Assembly (NCBI GenBank): GCA_937928005.1
Contig: CALFVD010000082.1
Span: 1-35,108, forward strand
Direction of reading: 5' to 3'
Origin: an uncultured Neomegalonema sp.
GTDB lineage: Bacteria; Pseudomonadota; Alphaproteobacteria; Rhodobacterales; Rhodobacteraceae
Length of the DNA: 35,108 nt
This document shows, piece after piece, positions 1-7,842 of this stretch. Both the position numbers and the translations under genes were made by a program. Under the pieces are notes generated by a model. The model was not told the origin of the DNA. It did no database searches and worked only from the letters and a program-made list of their open reading frames with translations. The stretch's first letter is position 1. Each line of letters starts with the position of its first letter.

Positions 1-201
1 GCGCGGTTTCACGACGATATCCTTCGCCGCAATCGCAATCAGCCGCCGCAGAATCGATTCCGCCGGGCGCAGCACCGCCAGAATCGCCAGATACACAAAC
101 CGCCGAACCGTCCCCCCATCGCCCAACATCGCCAGAATCCCTGCCACCATCGGCAGCAGATCCTTGCGATTAACGTCGATGCAGCGGTCCCAGTCGTTCA
201 T
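1..201 (-). CDS. Conserved hypothetical protein, 5' end only (runs off window)
   Basis: This is the first 67 codons of a gene that continues beyond the left edge. The start is the ATG at 201, read on the minus strand, with an AGGAG ribosome site just upstream. The visible protein begins MNDWDRCIDVNRKDLLPMV and has a hydrophobic stretch (FVYLAILAVL) followed by a basic segment. It is nearly identical to the start of the complete gene at 24174-24812, so the two are recent paralogues. The complete copy ends in a motif with PGRPPGF and LLADCHQLALMAL. I know similar sequences as conserved hypothetical proteins of alphaproteobacteria and know no function for them. Confidence 0.7.
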   Translation of the reverse strand, partial: MNDWDRCIDVNRKDLLPMVAGILAMLGDGGTVRRFVYLAILAVLRPAESILRRLIAIAAKDIVVKPR

Positions 202-265
202 GTGCGCTCCTGATAAACAAATCAGGAACATCAACGCAGATCAAAACAAGAATGTCAACCGTGCG
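7..265. repeat. Dispersed direct repeat, copy 1 (partner at 24618-24876)
   Basis: These 259 bases match 24618-24876 without gaps and with about ten substitutions counted by eye, so roughly 96 percent identity. The block covers the first 65 or so codons of the hypothetical gene, its ribosome site, a leader hairpin and a TTGACA box (minus strand, 253-258). Similarity stops a few bases past that box. The repeated unit therefore includes the promoter, which suggests duplication of a whole expression unit. Whether copy 1 extends further left cannot be seen. Confidence 0.85.
209..226 (-). promoter_or_regulatory. Leader hairpin next to the ribosome site of the repeated gene
   Basis: On the minus strand CCTGAT, a six-base loop and ATCAGG form a perfect six-pair stem. 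Its last bases are part of the AGGAG ribosome site of the gene starting at 201. The same stem is preserved in copy 2 at 24820-24837. It could limit translation initiation. A TTGACA -35-like box lies at 253-258, but the matching -10 is weak. Confidence 0.5.
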
Positions 266-371
266 GTGCCCACACTCATTTCCAAAAAATGCGATGCTTT
301 GGCATGGCGGTCCTGTTTTCGCCGCATCTATCGCGCTAAACTGCCTCCAGCAACAACACTGGAGCCGACCC

Positions 372-716
372 ATGCGCCTTGTCATCCTTGCCCTTCTCCT
401 GCCCCTGCCCGCCTTCGCAGGCGAAGCCGACGTTCTCGATGCAAAGGCCACGCGCTCCGGGGGCGATTGGCGCATCGAGGCAACGATCCGCCATGCCGAT
501 ACCGGGTGGGATCACTACGCCAACGGGTTCGAGGTGGTCGGGCCAGACGGCACCGTACTGGGCACGCGCACGCTCTACCACCCCCATGTCGAGGAACAAC
601 CCTTCACCCGCTCACACACCCTGACCATTCCGGCGGATATCACCAGTGTCACCATCCGCGCGACGGATTCAGTCCATGGCACCGGCGGGGCGGAAGTGAT
701 GATTTCGTTGGAATAG
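372..716 (+). CDS. Small secreted protein, conserved in Rhodobacteraceae
   Basis: The protein has 114 residues. I chose the ATG at 372 because GGAG precedes it by seven bases and it places a clean signal peptide (MRLVILALLLPLPAFAG) at the N-terminus; an upstream in-frame ATG at 252 would bury it. The mature part, about 97 residues, is rich in His and Asp and contains WDHYANGFEVVGPDG, HPHVEEQPFTRSH and ATDSVHGTGGAEV. It looks like a single small beta-rich periplasmic domain. From memory, similar short proteins occur in Rhodobacteraceae without known function. The His-rich segment might bind metal, which is a guess. It stands alone between the repeated hypothetical gene and the GcvT-like gene. 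Confidence 0.75.
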   Translation: MRLVILALLLPLPAFAGEADVLDAKATRSGGDWRIEATIRHADTGWDHYANGFEVVGPDGTVLGTRTLYHPHVEEQPFTRSHTLTIPADITSVTIRATDSVHGTGGAEVMISLE

Positions 717-793
717 GACAATTCAAATTCATATGTGATTCAGACAGCATTGGTGCAACTATGGGCGGATCGACTTAGCGAAAGGATAATCCC

Positions 794-1957
794 ATGAGCA
801 CCTCGATCCATGCCGATGCCGCGAACACCCTACGCATCAGCGCGCGGCGCTTCGAGCAATCACCTTTTCGCGAATGCTACACCAATGAACACACGGTCCA
901 TGGCGTCTATGCCGGGCGCTATTACAGCGTGTTCAACGGTGAGGATACGGCGCAGGCGTATTGGTCCCTCCGCCGCCAAGCCGCCCTCTATGACGTGCCC
1001 GAACGCCCGGTCCAGATCGAGGGGCCGGATGCCGTGGCCTTCATGGAACATGTCTTCGCCCGCCCCATCGGCACGCTAAAAGAAGGCCGGGGCCGCTATG
1101 CCATTGCCTGCACGCCCCAAGGCGGGGTGTTCATGGATGGCATCCTGTTCCGCCTCTCCGACACGCGCTATTGGTATGTCCAACCTGACGGCGCGCTTGA
1201 GGCATGGTTGGTCGCCCATAGTGCGGGTTTCGACGTCACCATCTCAGACCCCCGCGCACGGGTATTACAGATTCAGGGACCGGCCTCCATGGCGATCATG
1301 GCGGCGGCTTCCGGCGGCGACATTGGCGAGGCGATGAAGTATTTCCACGCCGGATTCTTCGATCTGGGCGGTCAGCGCGCCTATGTCTCGCGCACCGGCT
1401 GGACGGGCGAGCTGGGCTTTGAAATCTATGCCGAATGGGAAAAGATCGACTGCACGCGCCTGTGGGAACATCTATTCGAGGTGGGTGCGCCCCACGGCAT
1501 GATCTTCAGCTCAATCTCCTCGATGGAGGTGCGGCGTATCGAGGCGGGTATTCTCGATAACCTAACCGATTTTGACCGCAGCATGACGCCGTTTCAGGCG
1601 GGTCTTGGCCCGTTCATCGATTTGGACAAGCCCGATTTTATCGGACGCGCGGCGCTGCTGAAGGCGGATCGCACGGCGCTCCTGCACGGGGTCACATGCG
1701 CGGGCGCACGGCCCGACATGACCTGCACCCTGCTCGATGGCGCGCAGGTGGTGGGGCACATCACGGCGGGGGCATGGTCGCCCTATCTCGATTGCGGCAT
1801 CGGCTATGGGCGCTTTGCGGAAGCGGGGGATTGGGTCGGCAGATCCCTCTCCCTCAAGACCGGCGACGGCACGATCCACCCTTGCGAGATCGTCGCACTA
1901 CCCTTCTATGATCCAGAAAAACGCATCCCGCGCGGATTGGATACGCAGATCCCCTAA
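794..1957 (+). CDS. GcvT/DmdA-family folate-dependent methyl- or aminomethyltransferase
   Basis: The 387-residue protein starts at an ATG preceded by AAAGGA. It has the layout of the GcvT superfamily: an N-terminal folate-binding domain with [12 protein letters not shown], a central LQIQGPAS repeat and [13 protein letters not shown] (GcvT enzymes usually have RTGYTGEDGFE), then a C-terminal barrel domain with [12 protein letters not shown]. Members move a one-carbon unit to tetrahydrofolate. No glycine-cleavage partners (gcvH, gcvP) are nearby, so housekeeping GcvT is unlikely. The opening RRFEQSPF and the overall spacing recall DMSP demethylase (DmdA) and other catabolic demethylases, but the substrate cannot be read from the sequence. 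The gene converges on truA with overlapping stop codons. Confidence 0.8.
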   Translation: MSTSIHADAANTLRISARRFEQSPFRECYTNEHTVHGVYAGRYYSVFNGEDTAQAYWSLRRQAALYDVPERPVQIEGPDAVAFMEHVFARPIGTLKEGRGRYAIACTPQGGVFMDGILFRLSDTRYWYVQPDGALEAWLVAHSAGFDVTISDPRARVLQIQGPASMAIMAAASGGDIGEAMKYFHAGFFDLGGQRAYVSRTGWTGELGFEIYAEWEKIDCTRLWEHLFEVGAPHGMIFSSISSMEVRRIEAGILDNLTDFDRSMTPFQAGLGPFIDLDKPDFIGRAALLKADRTALLHGVTCAGARPDMTCTLLDGAQVVGHITAGAWSPYLDCGIGYGRFAEAGDWVGRSLSLKTGDGTIHPCEIVALPFYDPEKRIPRGLDTQIP

Positions 1958-2694
1958 GGATAGATCACCCGTTCCAGATACAACCCTTCAGGCGGCGCGA
2001 CCGGGCCACAGGCGGCACGATCCGCCGCCGCCAGCGCCTCGCCCACCCGGTCAGGGGGCCAGCGCCCCGCGCCCACATGCTGCAAGGTGCCGACAAAGCT
2101 ACGCACTTGATTATGCAAGAAACTGCGCGCGCGAACGTGGAAGGTAAATGCCTCGCCATCCTGCTCGATATCGAGCGTATCCAGCGTCTTGACGGGCGAG
2201 GCCGACTGGCACTGGACCGAGCGAAACGTCGTGAAATCGTGATTGCCGATCAGATGCGCGGCCCCCGCCCGCATTGCCCCCAGATCGAGCGGCGCAACGC
2301 TATGCCAGACCAGCCCATCGTGTAGGGCAAGCGGTGCGCGCCGGGCAACCACCTTGTAGCGATAATGCCGCGCGCGGGCATCAAACCGGGCATGGAAATC
2401 ATCGGCCACGCGCACCGCGTCGATAATCGCCACCCGCTCGGGGCGTAGGAAATGGTTCAGCGCCCCGCGCAGCTTATGCGGCTCCCATTCCCGCTCCAGA
2501 TCACAATGGGCCACCTGTCCGGTTGCATGGACCCCCGCATCGGTACGCCCCGCCGCGATGATGTTCGGCGCATCCGGTTCCAGCGCGCGGATCGCCTCCT
2601 CGACGGCCTGCTGCACCCCGCGCCCGTTATCCTGCCGCTGCCACCCGACAAAGGCGGCCCCGTGATATTCGATGATGAGCTTGTAGCGTGGCAT
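1954..2694 (-). CDS. truA: tRNA pseudouridine(38-40) synthase TruA
   Basis: The 246-residue protein has the normal TruA length. It converts uridines 38, 39 and 40 in the anticodon arm of many tRNAs to pseudouridine. It shows the N-terminal [19 protein letters not shown], the catalytic motif [15 protein letters not shown] with the nucleophile at Asp52, and the C-terminal [13 protein letters not shown] helix. In many alphaproteobacteria truA follows fmt and def; here it stands alone. Its stop codon overlaps that of the convergent GcvT-like gene by a few bases. Confidence 0.97.
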   Translation of the reverse strand: MPRYKLIIEYHGAAFVGWQRQDNGRGVQQAVEEAIRALEPDAPNIIAAGRTDAGVHATGQVAHCDLEREWEPHKLRGALNHFLRPERVAIIDAVRVADDFHARFDARARHYRYKVVARRAPLALHDGLVWHSVAPLDLGAMRAGAAHLIGNHDFTTFRSVQCQSASPVKTLDTLDIEQDGEAFTFHVRARSFLHNQVRSFVGTLQHVGAGRWPPDRVGEALAAADRAACGPVAPPEGLYLERVIYP

Positions 2695-2727
2695 GGGAGA
2701 TGGTTAGCTTGCTAGGTGTGATGATAC

Positions 2728-2739
2728 AATGATATCATT
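2728..2739. promoter_or_regulatory. 12-bp perfect palindrome upstream of the AT-rich gene
   Basis: AATGATATCATT is a perfect palindrome in the short gap between truA and the AT-rich gene at 2788. It follows a TACAAT sequence that could be a -10 box. It sits where an operator would be expected, but no repressor is identified. Confidence 0.35.
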
Positions 2740-2787
2740 TCCAATGAATACTGCATCGCCAACGCTGAGACAAAGCAAGAGATAAAA

Positions 2788-3558
2788 TTGCCTGTTGATA
2801 AAGAAAACTTTGGAAAGTGCTTTAAAAAATTTCCTGCATGGATGTGCCCTCGTTGCATAGTAGGGAGCTTTCAAAGCACCGAAAATCAGATTATTATTGA
2901 GACACCTAATTCAGTTGAAAGTCGTGATCATGAGGAATGGGAACCTGATTGGATTGAAGATGATTTTTCATCTATTTTAAAATGCAGCAATGATAAATGC
3001 AAAGAAACGACTGTTGTTTCTGGCTACACTCGAAGAGATTTTCATCAAGTTGATTGGGATAAATATGAAAGCAATATGTATTTTTATCCTAAATGCTTTA
3101 CAACGGCACCACTGATATTTCGCCCACCGCCAGATACCCCAGATGCGGTTAGAGCTGAACTCATAGATGCATTTTCATTATTTTGGTTAGACAGCAAAGC
3201 TTCAGCAAACAAAATCCGAAATGTTGTAGAATCAATACTTACCGATAAAAATGTAAAGAGATTCTATGTTAAAAACAAAAAACGTAAACGGCTTGATACA
3301 CATGCAAGAATTTTAGAATATGAAAATTCCGACCCTGAAAATGCGAAGCTGTTAATGGGATTGAAATGGGTAGGAAATGCGAATAGCCACGTCACAACCG
3401 AAGAGGTAAGTAAGGATGAGTTATTAGATGTTTTTGAGCTTTGTGAACATGTAGTAATGTCAATATACACTAAAAAATCGAAAGATATGGCAAAGCGTGC
3501 TGAGATATATACTTCGAGAAAAGGAAAGCCTATACCAACTAGGAAAAAGAAGCGCTAA
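2788..3558 (+). CDS. AT-rich DUF4145-like protein with N-terminal zinc finger
   Basis: The 256-residue protein is read from a TTG at 2788 with a purine-rich site (AAGAGA) upstream; an in-frame ATG at 2842 is the alternative. The first third has Cys pairs typical of a zinc site (CPRC near residue 20 and CSNDKC near residue 70). The last half resembles DUF4145: a helix starting VRAELIDAF, then GLKWVGNANSH, then a helix with ELLDVFELCEHVVMSIY. DUF4145 occurs alone and attached to restriction enzymes, so a defence-related role is possible but unproven. The gene is clearly richer in A and T than its neighbours, uses codons rare here (ATA, AAA, TTA) and has a strongly basic tail (GKPIPTRKKKR). These are signs of horizontal transfer. 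Confidence 0.7.
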   Translation: MPVDKENFGKCFKKFPAWMCPRCIVGSFQSTENQIIIETPNSVESRDHEEWEPDWIEDDFSSILKCSNDKCKETTVVSGYTRRDFHQVDWDKYESNMYFYPKCFTTAPLIFRPPPDTPDAVRAELIDAFSLFWLDSKASANKIRNVVESILTDKNVKRFYVKNKKRKRLDTHARILEYENSDPENAKLLMGLKWVGNANSHVTTEEVSKDELLDVFELCEHVVMSIYTKKSKDMAKRAEIYTSRKGKPIPTRKKKR

Positions 3559-3598
3559 TCATTAAGTCGGCTGCTAAAGTGTATTATGGAGTGATAAA

Positions 3599-4228
3599 GT
3601 GAAAGGCTATTTTCTCACCCGCCGTGCATGGCTCGCCGCCGCCAGCGCCGCCCTCGTGACCAGCCCTGCCGCCGCCAAGGCGAAATTTCGGCCCGTGCGC
3701 CCGCAATACATCGCCGCGCTTGCCGATGAGACTGCAAGCGAAGGCACCGGAGCCGAGACATGGGGCTATTGGCGGCGCGACCCCGGCCCCATCGGCGTGC
3801 ATCTGAGCCAGTTCGACAAGCTGAGGGCACTGGGCGGCGGCCCGACCGGCTGGCCCTTCAACCGCGACGATTGGTGGCTCGACGAAAACGGCCTCATTAT
3901 GAAGGCACCCGACTTCCCGATGCCCGCAGGTGCGTATCTCGTCACCAATGGCGAGACGAATGTCTCGGTCCTGACCGTCGAAGCCGCAGATGCGACCGGC
4001 GCGCAAGGCTGGTCGCTATCGGATGGCATGACCGCCGCAGACGTGACCCACGGCCCCTGCCGCTCCGCCCGCTATACGCCCATGGGCGCAAGCGGCACCT
4101 GCTCGCCTGCCGATGCCGATATCTCCCTCTTCCCTCTGCCACTGGGCGATTCTCCGCCCTTGGTGGAGGGCTGCGACCGCAAAGAATACGCCGTCTTCAT
4201 CGTCATCGGGTTGCCAATAGGATCGTAA
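3599..4228 (+). CDS. Secreted hypothetical protein with Tat-like signal
   Basis: The 209-residue protein starts at GTG 3599, with GGAG nine bases upstream. The N-terminus, LTRRAWLAAASAALVTSPAAAKA, has the twin Arg and Ala-rich core of a Tat-type signal peptide, though the twin-Arg motif is imperfect. The mature part contains GAETWGYWRRDPGPIGV, NRDDWWLDENGLIM, CRSARYTP and a C-terminal CDRKEYAVFIVIGLP. Four Cys residues could form disulfides. I regard it as a conserved Rhodobacteraceae hypothetical with no known role. Its base composition returns to the GC-rich background, so the foreign stretch ends before it. Confidence 0.7.
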   Translation: MKGYFLTRRAWLAAASAALVTSPAAAKAKFRPVRPQYIAALADETASEGTGAETWGYWRRDPGPIGVHLSQFDKLRALGGGPTGWPFNRDDWWLDENGLIMKAPDFPMPAGAYLVTNGETNVSVLTVEAADATGAQGWSLSDGMTAADVTHGPCRSARYTPMGASGTCSPADADISLFPLPLGDSPPLVEGCDRKEYAVFIVIGLPIGS

Positions 4229-4286
4229 ACATGTCCATGATTAAAAATCGCTTGCAATGTGCAAACAACAGGCGTACAAATTCAGT

Positions 4287-4574
4287 ATGAGTATAGCAGA
4301 ACAAAAATCCGAACGTATTGCGGCCCGCGTCACACCTGATCAGAAAGCGTTGCTGATAGCAGCGGCGAACATGAGAGGGCGTAGCCTAACAGAATTTATC
4401 ATTGAAACCGCTCAACAGGAAGCAAGAGACATAATGAACGAGGAACGCCTCATACGACTGTCTGTGGAGAACCAACAACGTTTAGTTGAGGCCCTATTGA
4501 ACCCACCAAAGCCAAATGCAGTACTTATATCCGCTGCTCGCGCTTATGACGAGAAAGGAGTGATCAGCCGATAA
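4287..4574 (+). CDS. DUF1778 (TacA-like) ribbon-helix-helix antitoxin
   Basis: The 95-residue protein is read from ATG 4287; an in-frame ATG at 4257 would add ten residues but has no ribosome site. The N-terminal half is typical of DUF1778: ERIAARVTPDQKALLIAAA, then GRSLTEFIIETAQQEA. This is a ribbon-helix-helix DNA-binding domain. The C-terminal half, with a NPPKPNAVLISAARAYDE stretch, resembles the toxin-neutralising tail of TacA, which wraps the acetyltransferase. The gene product downstream at 4676 is a GNAT-type toxin, so the two form a module. Such antitoxins usually repress their own operon. Confidence 0.85.
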   Translation: MSIAEQKSERIAARVTPDQKALLIAAANMRGRSLTEFIIETAQQEARDIMNEERLIRLSVENQQRLVEALLNPPKPNAVLISAARAYDEKGVISR

Positions 4575-4582
4575 ACTATCAC

Positions 4583-4618
4583 ACGGATCCGTAGAAATTT
4601 TCAGGCTCCGTGAAAATT
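4583..4618 (+). promoter_or_regulatory. Overlapping inverted repeats in the antitoxin-toxin spacer
   Basis: The spacer between the two genes holds a perfect 10-bp palindrome ACGGATCCGT (4583-4592) and a stem of AATTTTCA (4596-4603) with TGAAAATT (4611-4618) around a seven-base loop. A third pairing, CACGGA (4582-4587) with TCCGTG (4607-4612), is also perfect and cannot form together with the other two. The RNA could therefore switch between two folds, or the palindrome may bind the antitoxin. Confidence 0.45.
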
Positions 4619-4675
4619 ATGCGCTCGTTAAGCGCAAAAGTCTTCGACACAAAATTTATACAAAAAGGAAAATCT

Positions 4676-5197
4676 ATGGCTCCATTCTCATCGGATGGCG
4701 GCACCCCCGTTATCGAAAAGTTTGACCCGAAATATCATGATCGATCAACATTTAAATGTTCAAACGAAACATTGAACGAGTATTTGAAAACACAGGCTAA
4801 TCAAGACCGAAAACGCAAACTTGCGCTTCCTTACGTTCTTACATTTGGAGATAATCCCGCAATACGTGGTTTCTACACCCTTTCTGCTAGCAGCGTCGTC
4901 CTTAGCGACCTGCCGCCTAAACTGGTTGAAAAAATACCTTACGAAGCCGTTCCAGCGGCCTTGATAGGTCGCTTCGCAATCGACGCCAGCATCACGGGGC
5001 AGGGATGGGGTGAAAACCTATTTGTGAACGCTTTGCGTCGTGTAGCAGCATCTGGTGATCTTGCTGTGCACTTGATTATCGTCGATCCTAAAGATGAAAA
5101 AGCTGGCGCGTTCTACGCAAAGCGTGGCTTCCTTCCTTTGATAGGCGATCAACCACAGCGCCTTTTCATTCCGGTTAAAACCGTAGTGAACCTATGA
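4676..5197 (+). CDS. GNAT-family acetyltransferase toxin, TacT-like
   Basis: I read 173 residues from ATG 4676, which has AAGGA seven bases upstream; an in-frame GTG at 4610 lacks support. It has the TacT pattern: FKCSNETLNEYLKTQANQD near the start, RGFYTLSASSVVLSDLP in the middle, ALIGRFAIDASITGQGWGE as the acetyl-CoA loop, and AGAFYAKRGFLPL near the end. TacT enzymes acetylate the amino group of charged tRNA and stop translation. The antitoxin lies upstream with a gap of about 100 bases, whereas such pairs commonly overlap or nearly touch. No internal stops or obvious active-site losses are seen, so the toxin is probably functional. Confidence 0.85.
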   Translation: MAPFSSDGGTPVIEKFDPKYHDRSTFKCSNETLNEYLKTQANQDRKRKLALPYVLTFGDNPAIRGFYTLSASSVVLSDLPPKLVEKIPYEAVPAALIGRFAIDASITGQGWGENLFVNALRRVAASGDLAVHLIIVDPKDEKAGAFYAKRGFLPLIGDQPQRLFIPVKTVVNL

Positions 5198-5256
5198 TTT
5201 AGCCCCTGAATGCCCTCTTTTTGCGTGCTATATCTTCCCCATAACGGGGAGCCGCC

Positions 5257-6687
5257 ATGACCTTCATCGCCGATTTTGCTGACGACGCGCTGCGCTTGTT
5301 CGAGGATACGACCCGCCGTGCCGGGTCCGTTTTCGAGCCGTCCTTGCGCATCGGTGTCACCGGGCTGAACCGGGCGGGGAAGACGGTTTTCATCACCTCG
5401 CTGATCGCCAATATGCTCGCGCGGGGGCGGATGACGCGGCTATCCGCCGAAAGCACGGGGCGGATCGAGGCGGCCATGCTGCGCCCCCAGCCGAGCGACG
5501 ATATCCCCCGCTTTGAATATGAAGACCACCTCGCCGCCATGACCGGGCCAGACCCCGTCTGGCCCTCCAGCACCCGCCGTATCAGCGAATTGCGCCTGTC
5601 GATCCGCTATCAGCGCAGCGGCCTGCTGGCCAGCGTGTTGGGCCGCGACGGCACGCTGCATCTGGATGTTGTGGATTACCCCGGCGAATGGCTACTCGAC
5701 CTGCCGCTGCTGAATAAATCATGGGCCGAATGGTCGCGCGAGAGCATCGGTGCCGCCCGTCGCCCTGAACGCATCGAGCACGCGGGCGCGTTCCTCGCAT
5801 GGGCCGAGAAGGTGGATGGCACCGCGCCCATGGACGAAGCGATTGCCCGCAAAGGGGCGGCCCTCTTCGCCACCTATCTGATGGATGCGCGCAAAGCGGG
5901 CCTGAGCGCGATATCGCCGGGGCGGTTTCTGATGCCCGGCGACTTGGCCGGTACACCCGCCCTCACCTTCGCCCCCCTGCCGGAGCCAGACGGACCATCG
6001 GGCAGCCTCGCCCGGTTGATGCGCGAGCGGTACGACGCCTATCGCAGGGTGGTGGTCAAACCGTTCTTCCAGAACCATTTTTCCAAGGTGGACCGCCAGA
6101 TCGTGCTGGTCGATGCGCTTTCGGCCATCGATGCGGGGCCGCAGGCCGTCGCCGATCTACGCAAAGCGATGAGCGATATTCTCGATTGTTTCCGCCATGG
6201 CGAAAAAAGCTGGCTGTCGCCGATCTTCGGGCGGCGGGTCGAGCGGTTGCTGTTCGCCGCGACCAAGGCCGATCACGTCCATCACAGCCAGCACAATGCG
6301 CTACAGGCCATCACCACCGCGCTGGTGCGCGAGAGCATCGACCGCGCCGCCTATAAGGGTGCGCGGGTGGAGGCGCTGGCGCTGGCGTCCTTACGCGCGA
6401 CCGTGGAGCAGACCGTCGAACAGGGGGGCGAGACGCTGAATTGCGTGCGGGGGCGATCGATCGAGACGGGCGAGGAAGTGGTGGTCTTCCCCGGTGCCCT
6501 GCCCGACGATCCCGCCGCCATTGTCGAGGCCAGCCGCCACGGGCAGGGGAACGAGGGGTGGCTGTCCGAGGATTACGGCTTCATGAAATTCGCGCCCCCC
6601 ATCAGCGCAGGCCGCCCCGGCTACGGCCCGCCCCACCTGCGCCTAGACATGGCGGCGGAGTTTTTGTTTGGGGATAAGCTGTCGTAG
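5257..6687 (+). CDS. YcjX-family (DUF463) P-loop NTPase
   Basis: The 476-residue protein starts at ATG 5257 with GGGGAG upstream. Walker A is GLNRAGKT at residues 36-43, and the DYPGEW motif at 140-145 provides the Walker B/G3-like Asp and Gly. TRRISELRLSIRYQRSG and the C-terminal GYGPPHLRLDMAAEFLFGDKL are typical of YcjX/DUF463 proteins. These are inner-membrane-associated, stress-linked P-loop proteins, and E. coli ycjX lies next to ycjF (DUF697). No ycjF homologue follows here; the next genes are a toxin-antitoxin module. Function in the family is poorly defined. Confidence 0.9.
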   Translation: MTFIADFADDALRLFEDTTRRAGSVFEPSLRIGVTGLNRAGKTVFITSLIANMLARGRMTRLSAESTGRIEAAMLRPQPSDDIPRFEYEDHLAAMTGPDPVWPSSTRRISELRLSIRYQRSGLLASVLGRDGTLHLDVVDYPGEWLLDLPLLNKSWAEWSRESIGAARRPERIEHAGAFLAWAEKVDGTAPMDEAIARKGAALFATYLMDARKAGLSAISPGRFLMPGDLAGTPALTFAPLPEPDGPSGSLARLMRERYDAYRRVVVKPFFQNHFSKVDRQIVLVDALSAIDAGPQAVADLRKAMSDILDCFRHGEKSWLSPIFGRRVERLLFAATKADHVHHSQHNALQAITTALVRESIDRAAYKGARVEALALASLRATVEQTVEQGGETLNCVRGRSIETGEEVVVFPGALPDDPAAIVEASRHGQGNEGWLSEDYGFMKFAPPISAGRPGYGPPHLRLDMAAEFLFGDKLS

Positions 6688-6690
6688 AGA

Positions 6691-6719
6691 TTGACTATTT
6701 GTACTTTTTAAGGTACATA
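6691..6719 (+). promoter_or_regulatory. Promoter with operator-like dyad for the HigBA-type module
   Basis: TTGACT (6691-6696) and TACATA (6714-6719) are separated by 17 bases. Between and across them lies an inverted repeat, TGTAC (6700-6704) with GTACA (6713-6717), a likely site for autorepression by the antitoxin. The expected transcription start is close to the ATG at 6725, so the message may be leaderless or nearly so. Confidence 0.5.
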
Positions 6720-6724
6720 TCGTA

Positions 6725-7078
6725 ATGGATCAGCGAAAGAAGTTTCCTGCGCGTTTCTTCGAGAATGACAACGGCACCGTCCCTGTTCGCGAATGACTTC
6801 TCGCCCTCACCGAGGAGGATCGCAAATCCATAGGGTATGACATCCGCACGGCGGAATTCGGCTGGCCCATCGGAATGCCGCTATGCCGACCCGTTACCGG
6901 ACGAAAGGGGCTGTGGGAAGTGCGCACATCGCTGACGAATGGACGGATCACGCGGGTCTTTTTCTGTGCATACGAGGGCGAGATGATCTTGCTTCACGGG
7001 TTTATCAAGAAAACCCAGAAAGCGCCGGTCCACGAACTCGATATTGCCGAAAGGCGCATGAAAGGGCTGAAACGATGA
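6725..7078 (+). pseudogene. HigB/Gp49-like (RelE superfamily) toxin gene with internal TGA
   Basis: Reading from ATG 6725 gives 23 codons ending TVPVRE, then TGA at 6794-6796, and the same frame continues as LLALTEEDRKSIGYDI, FGWPIGMPLCRPV, GLWEVRTSL and LLHGFIKKTQKAP to the stop at 7078. The full 117-codon frame matches the phage Gp49-like HigB toxin family, ribosome-dependent mRNA nucleases. In that family the position of the TGA normally holds Trp (VREWL), so a single TGG-to-TGA change explains it. No frameshift is present and the rest looks intact, so the lesion is recent. An internal ATG at 6875 could yield only a fragment. The stop overlaps the antitoxin start as ATGA. Confidence 0.85.
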
Positions 7079-7362
7079 GTGTTGAAAAGGGCCGCCCCGG
7101 TCAGTCTTTCGATGACTTCCTCGATGAACAGGGGACACGCGAGGAAACGACCGAACGTGCCGTGAAAAGAGTAATCGCCTTCCAGCTTGCCGAAGCGATG
7201 AGGGAACAGCGCGTCTCGAAAGTCGAAATGGCGGATCGGCTCCAGACCAGTCGCTCGCAATTGGACCGGCTGCTCGATCCTGACAATGACGCCGTAACGC
7301 TCGCCGTTCTCATGCGTGCCGCCCGCGCCATCGGGCGCGATATCAAACTCGAACTCGTCTGA
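7075..7362 (+). CDS. HigA-type HTH antitoxin
   Basis: The 95-residue protein starts at ATG 7075, overlapping the toxin stop by four bases, so it is normally translationally coupled. The helix-turn-helix lies at about residues 40-70: AFQLAEAMREQRVSKVEMA, then LQTSRSQLDRLLDP, then TLAVLMRAARAIGRDIKLEL. This matches the XRE-like antitoxins that accompany Gp49-type HigB toxins, with the toxin-first gene order of higBA. With the toxin interrupted, this gene may survive as an autoregulator or as an antitoxin against related toxins encoded elsewhere. Confidence 0.85.
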   Translation: MSVEKGRPGQSFDDFLDEQGTREETTERAVKRVIAFQLAEAMREQRVSKVEMADRLQTSRSQLDRLLDPDNDAVTLAVLMRAARAIGRDIKLELV

Positions 7363-7431
7363 GCTTGGTAGGCAGCAATCGCTCCTTAACCATCCTCCGC
7401 TAGGGTCGCCCCGTCAGAAACGGAGGCTACC

Positions 7432-7842
7432 ATGCGCCTGATCTCTCTTCTCGCCCTTGCCGCCCTTGCCGGATGCTCGCAGCCGCCCGCTGTGGTGGAC
7501 CTAAAGCAGCCCTCTGCCCGCGCGACCAGCGTGAGCGCGCCGCCCAGCGCCGCGAATGACCAATGCGCCAAGGCAGATTGGCAATCTACCGGATATCGCC
7601 ACGGTGCATCCGGCTATCCGCTGACCGCCTTGAACCAACTTACCGAGGCTTGCGCCGAGTCGGGGGTAAAGATCGACCGGCTCGCCTATTCAACGGGCCG
7701 TCTCAAGGGGTTGGGCCGCTTCTGCACCGCCGAGAATGGGTTCCGCCGCGCGCAGGCGGGCCATCCGGTCGCTAATCCCTGTCCGCCCTCGCTGGCCGAA
7801 GCCTATGAGCAGGGCCATGCGGCGGGATCACTGCGCAAGTAG
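7432..7842 (+). CDS. DUF2799-type lipoprotein
   Basis: The 136-residue protein starts at ATG 7432 after GGAGG. The signal peptide MRLISLLALAALAGC ends in a lipobox with the lipidated Cys at residue 15. The mature domain has evenly spaced Cys and aromatic residues: CAKADWQSTGYRHGASGY, YSTGRLKGLGRFCTAENG and PCPPSLAEAYEQGHAAG. This fits DUF2799, small periplasmic lipoproteins of unknown function. Asp at the residue after the lipid Cys, the inner-membrane retention signal, is absent (Ser), so outer-membrane sorting is expected. It converges on matB with a 15-base overlap of coding ends. Confidence 0.8.
   Translation: MRLISLLALAALAGCSQPPAVVDLKQPSARATSVSAPPSAANDQCAKADWQSTGYRHGASGYPLTALNQLTEACAESGVKIDRLAYSTGRLKGLGRFCTAENGFRRAQAGHPVANPCPPSLAEAYEQGHAAGSLRK

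Noticed and set aside
6794-6796. TGA as selenocysteine or as reassigned Trp
   Set aside because: Position matches Trp, not Cys, no SECIS-like stem was apparent, and other genes in the window end with TGA normally, so a simple nonsense mutation is more likely.
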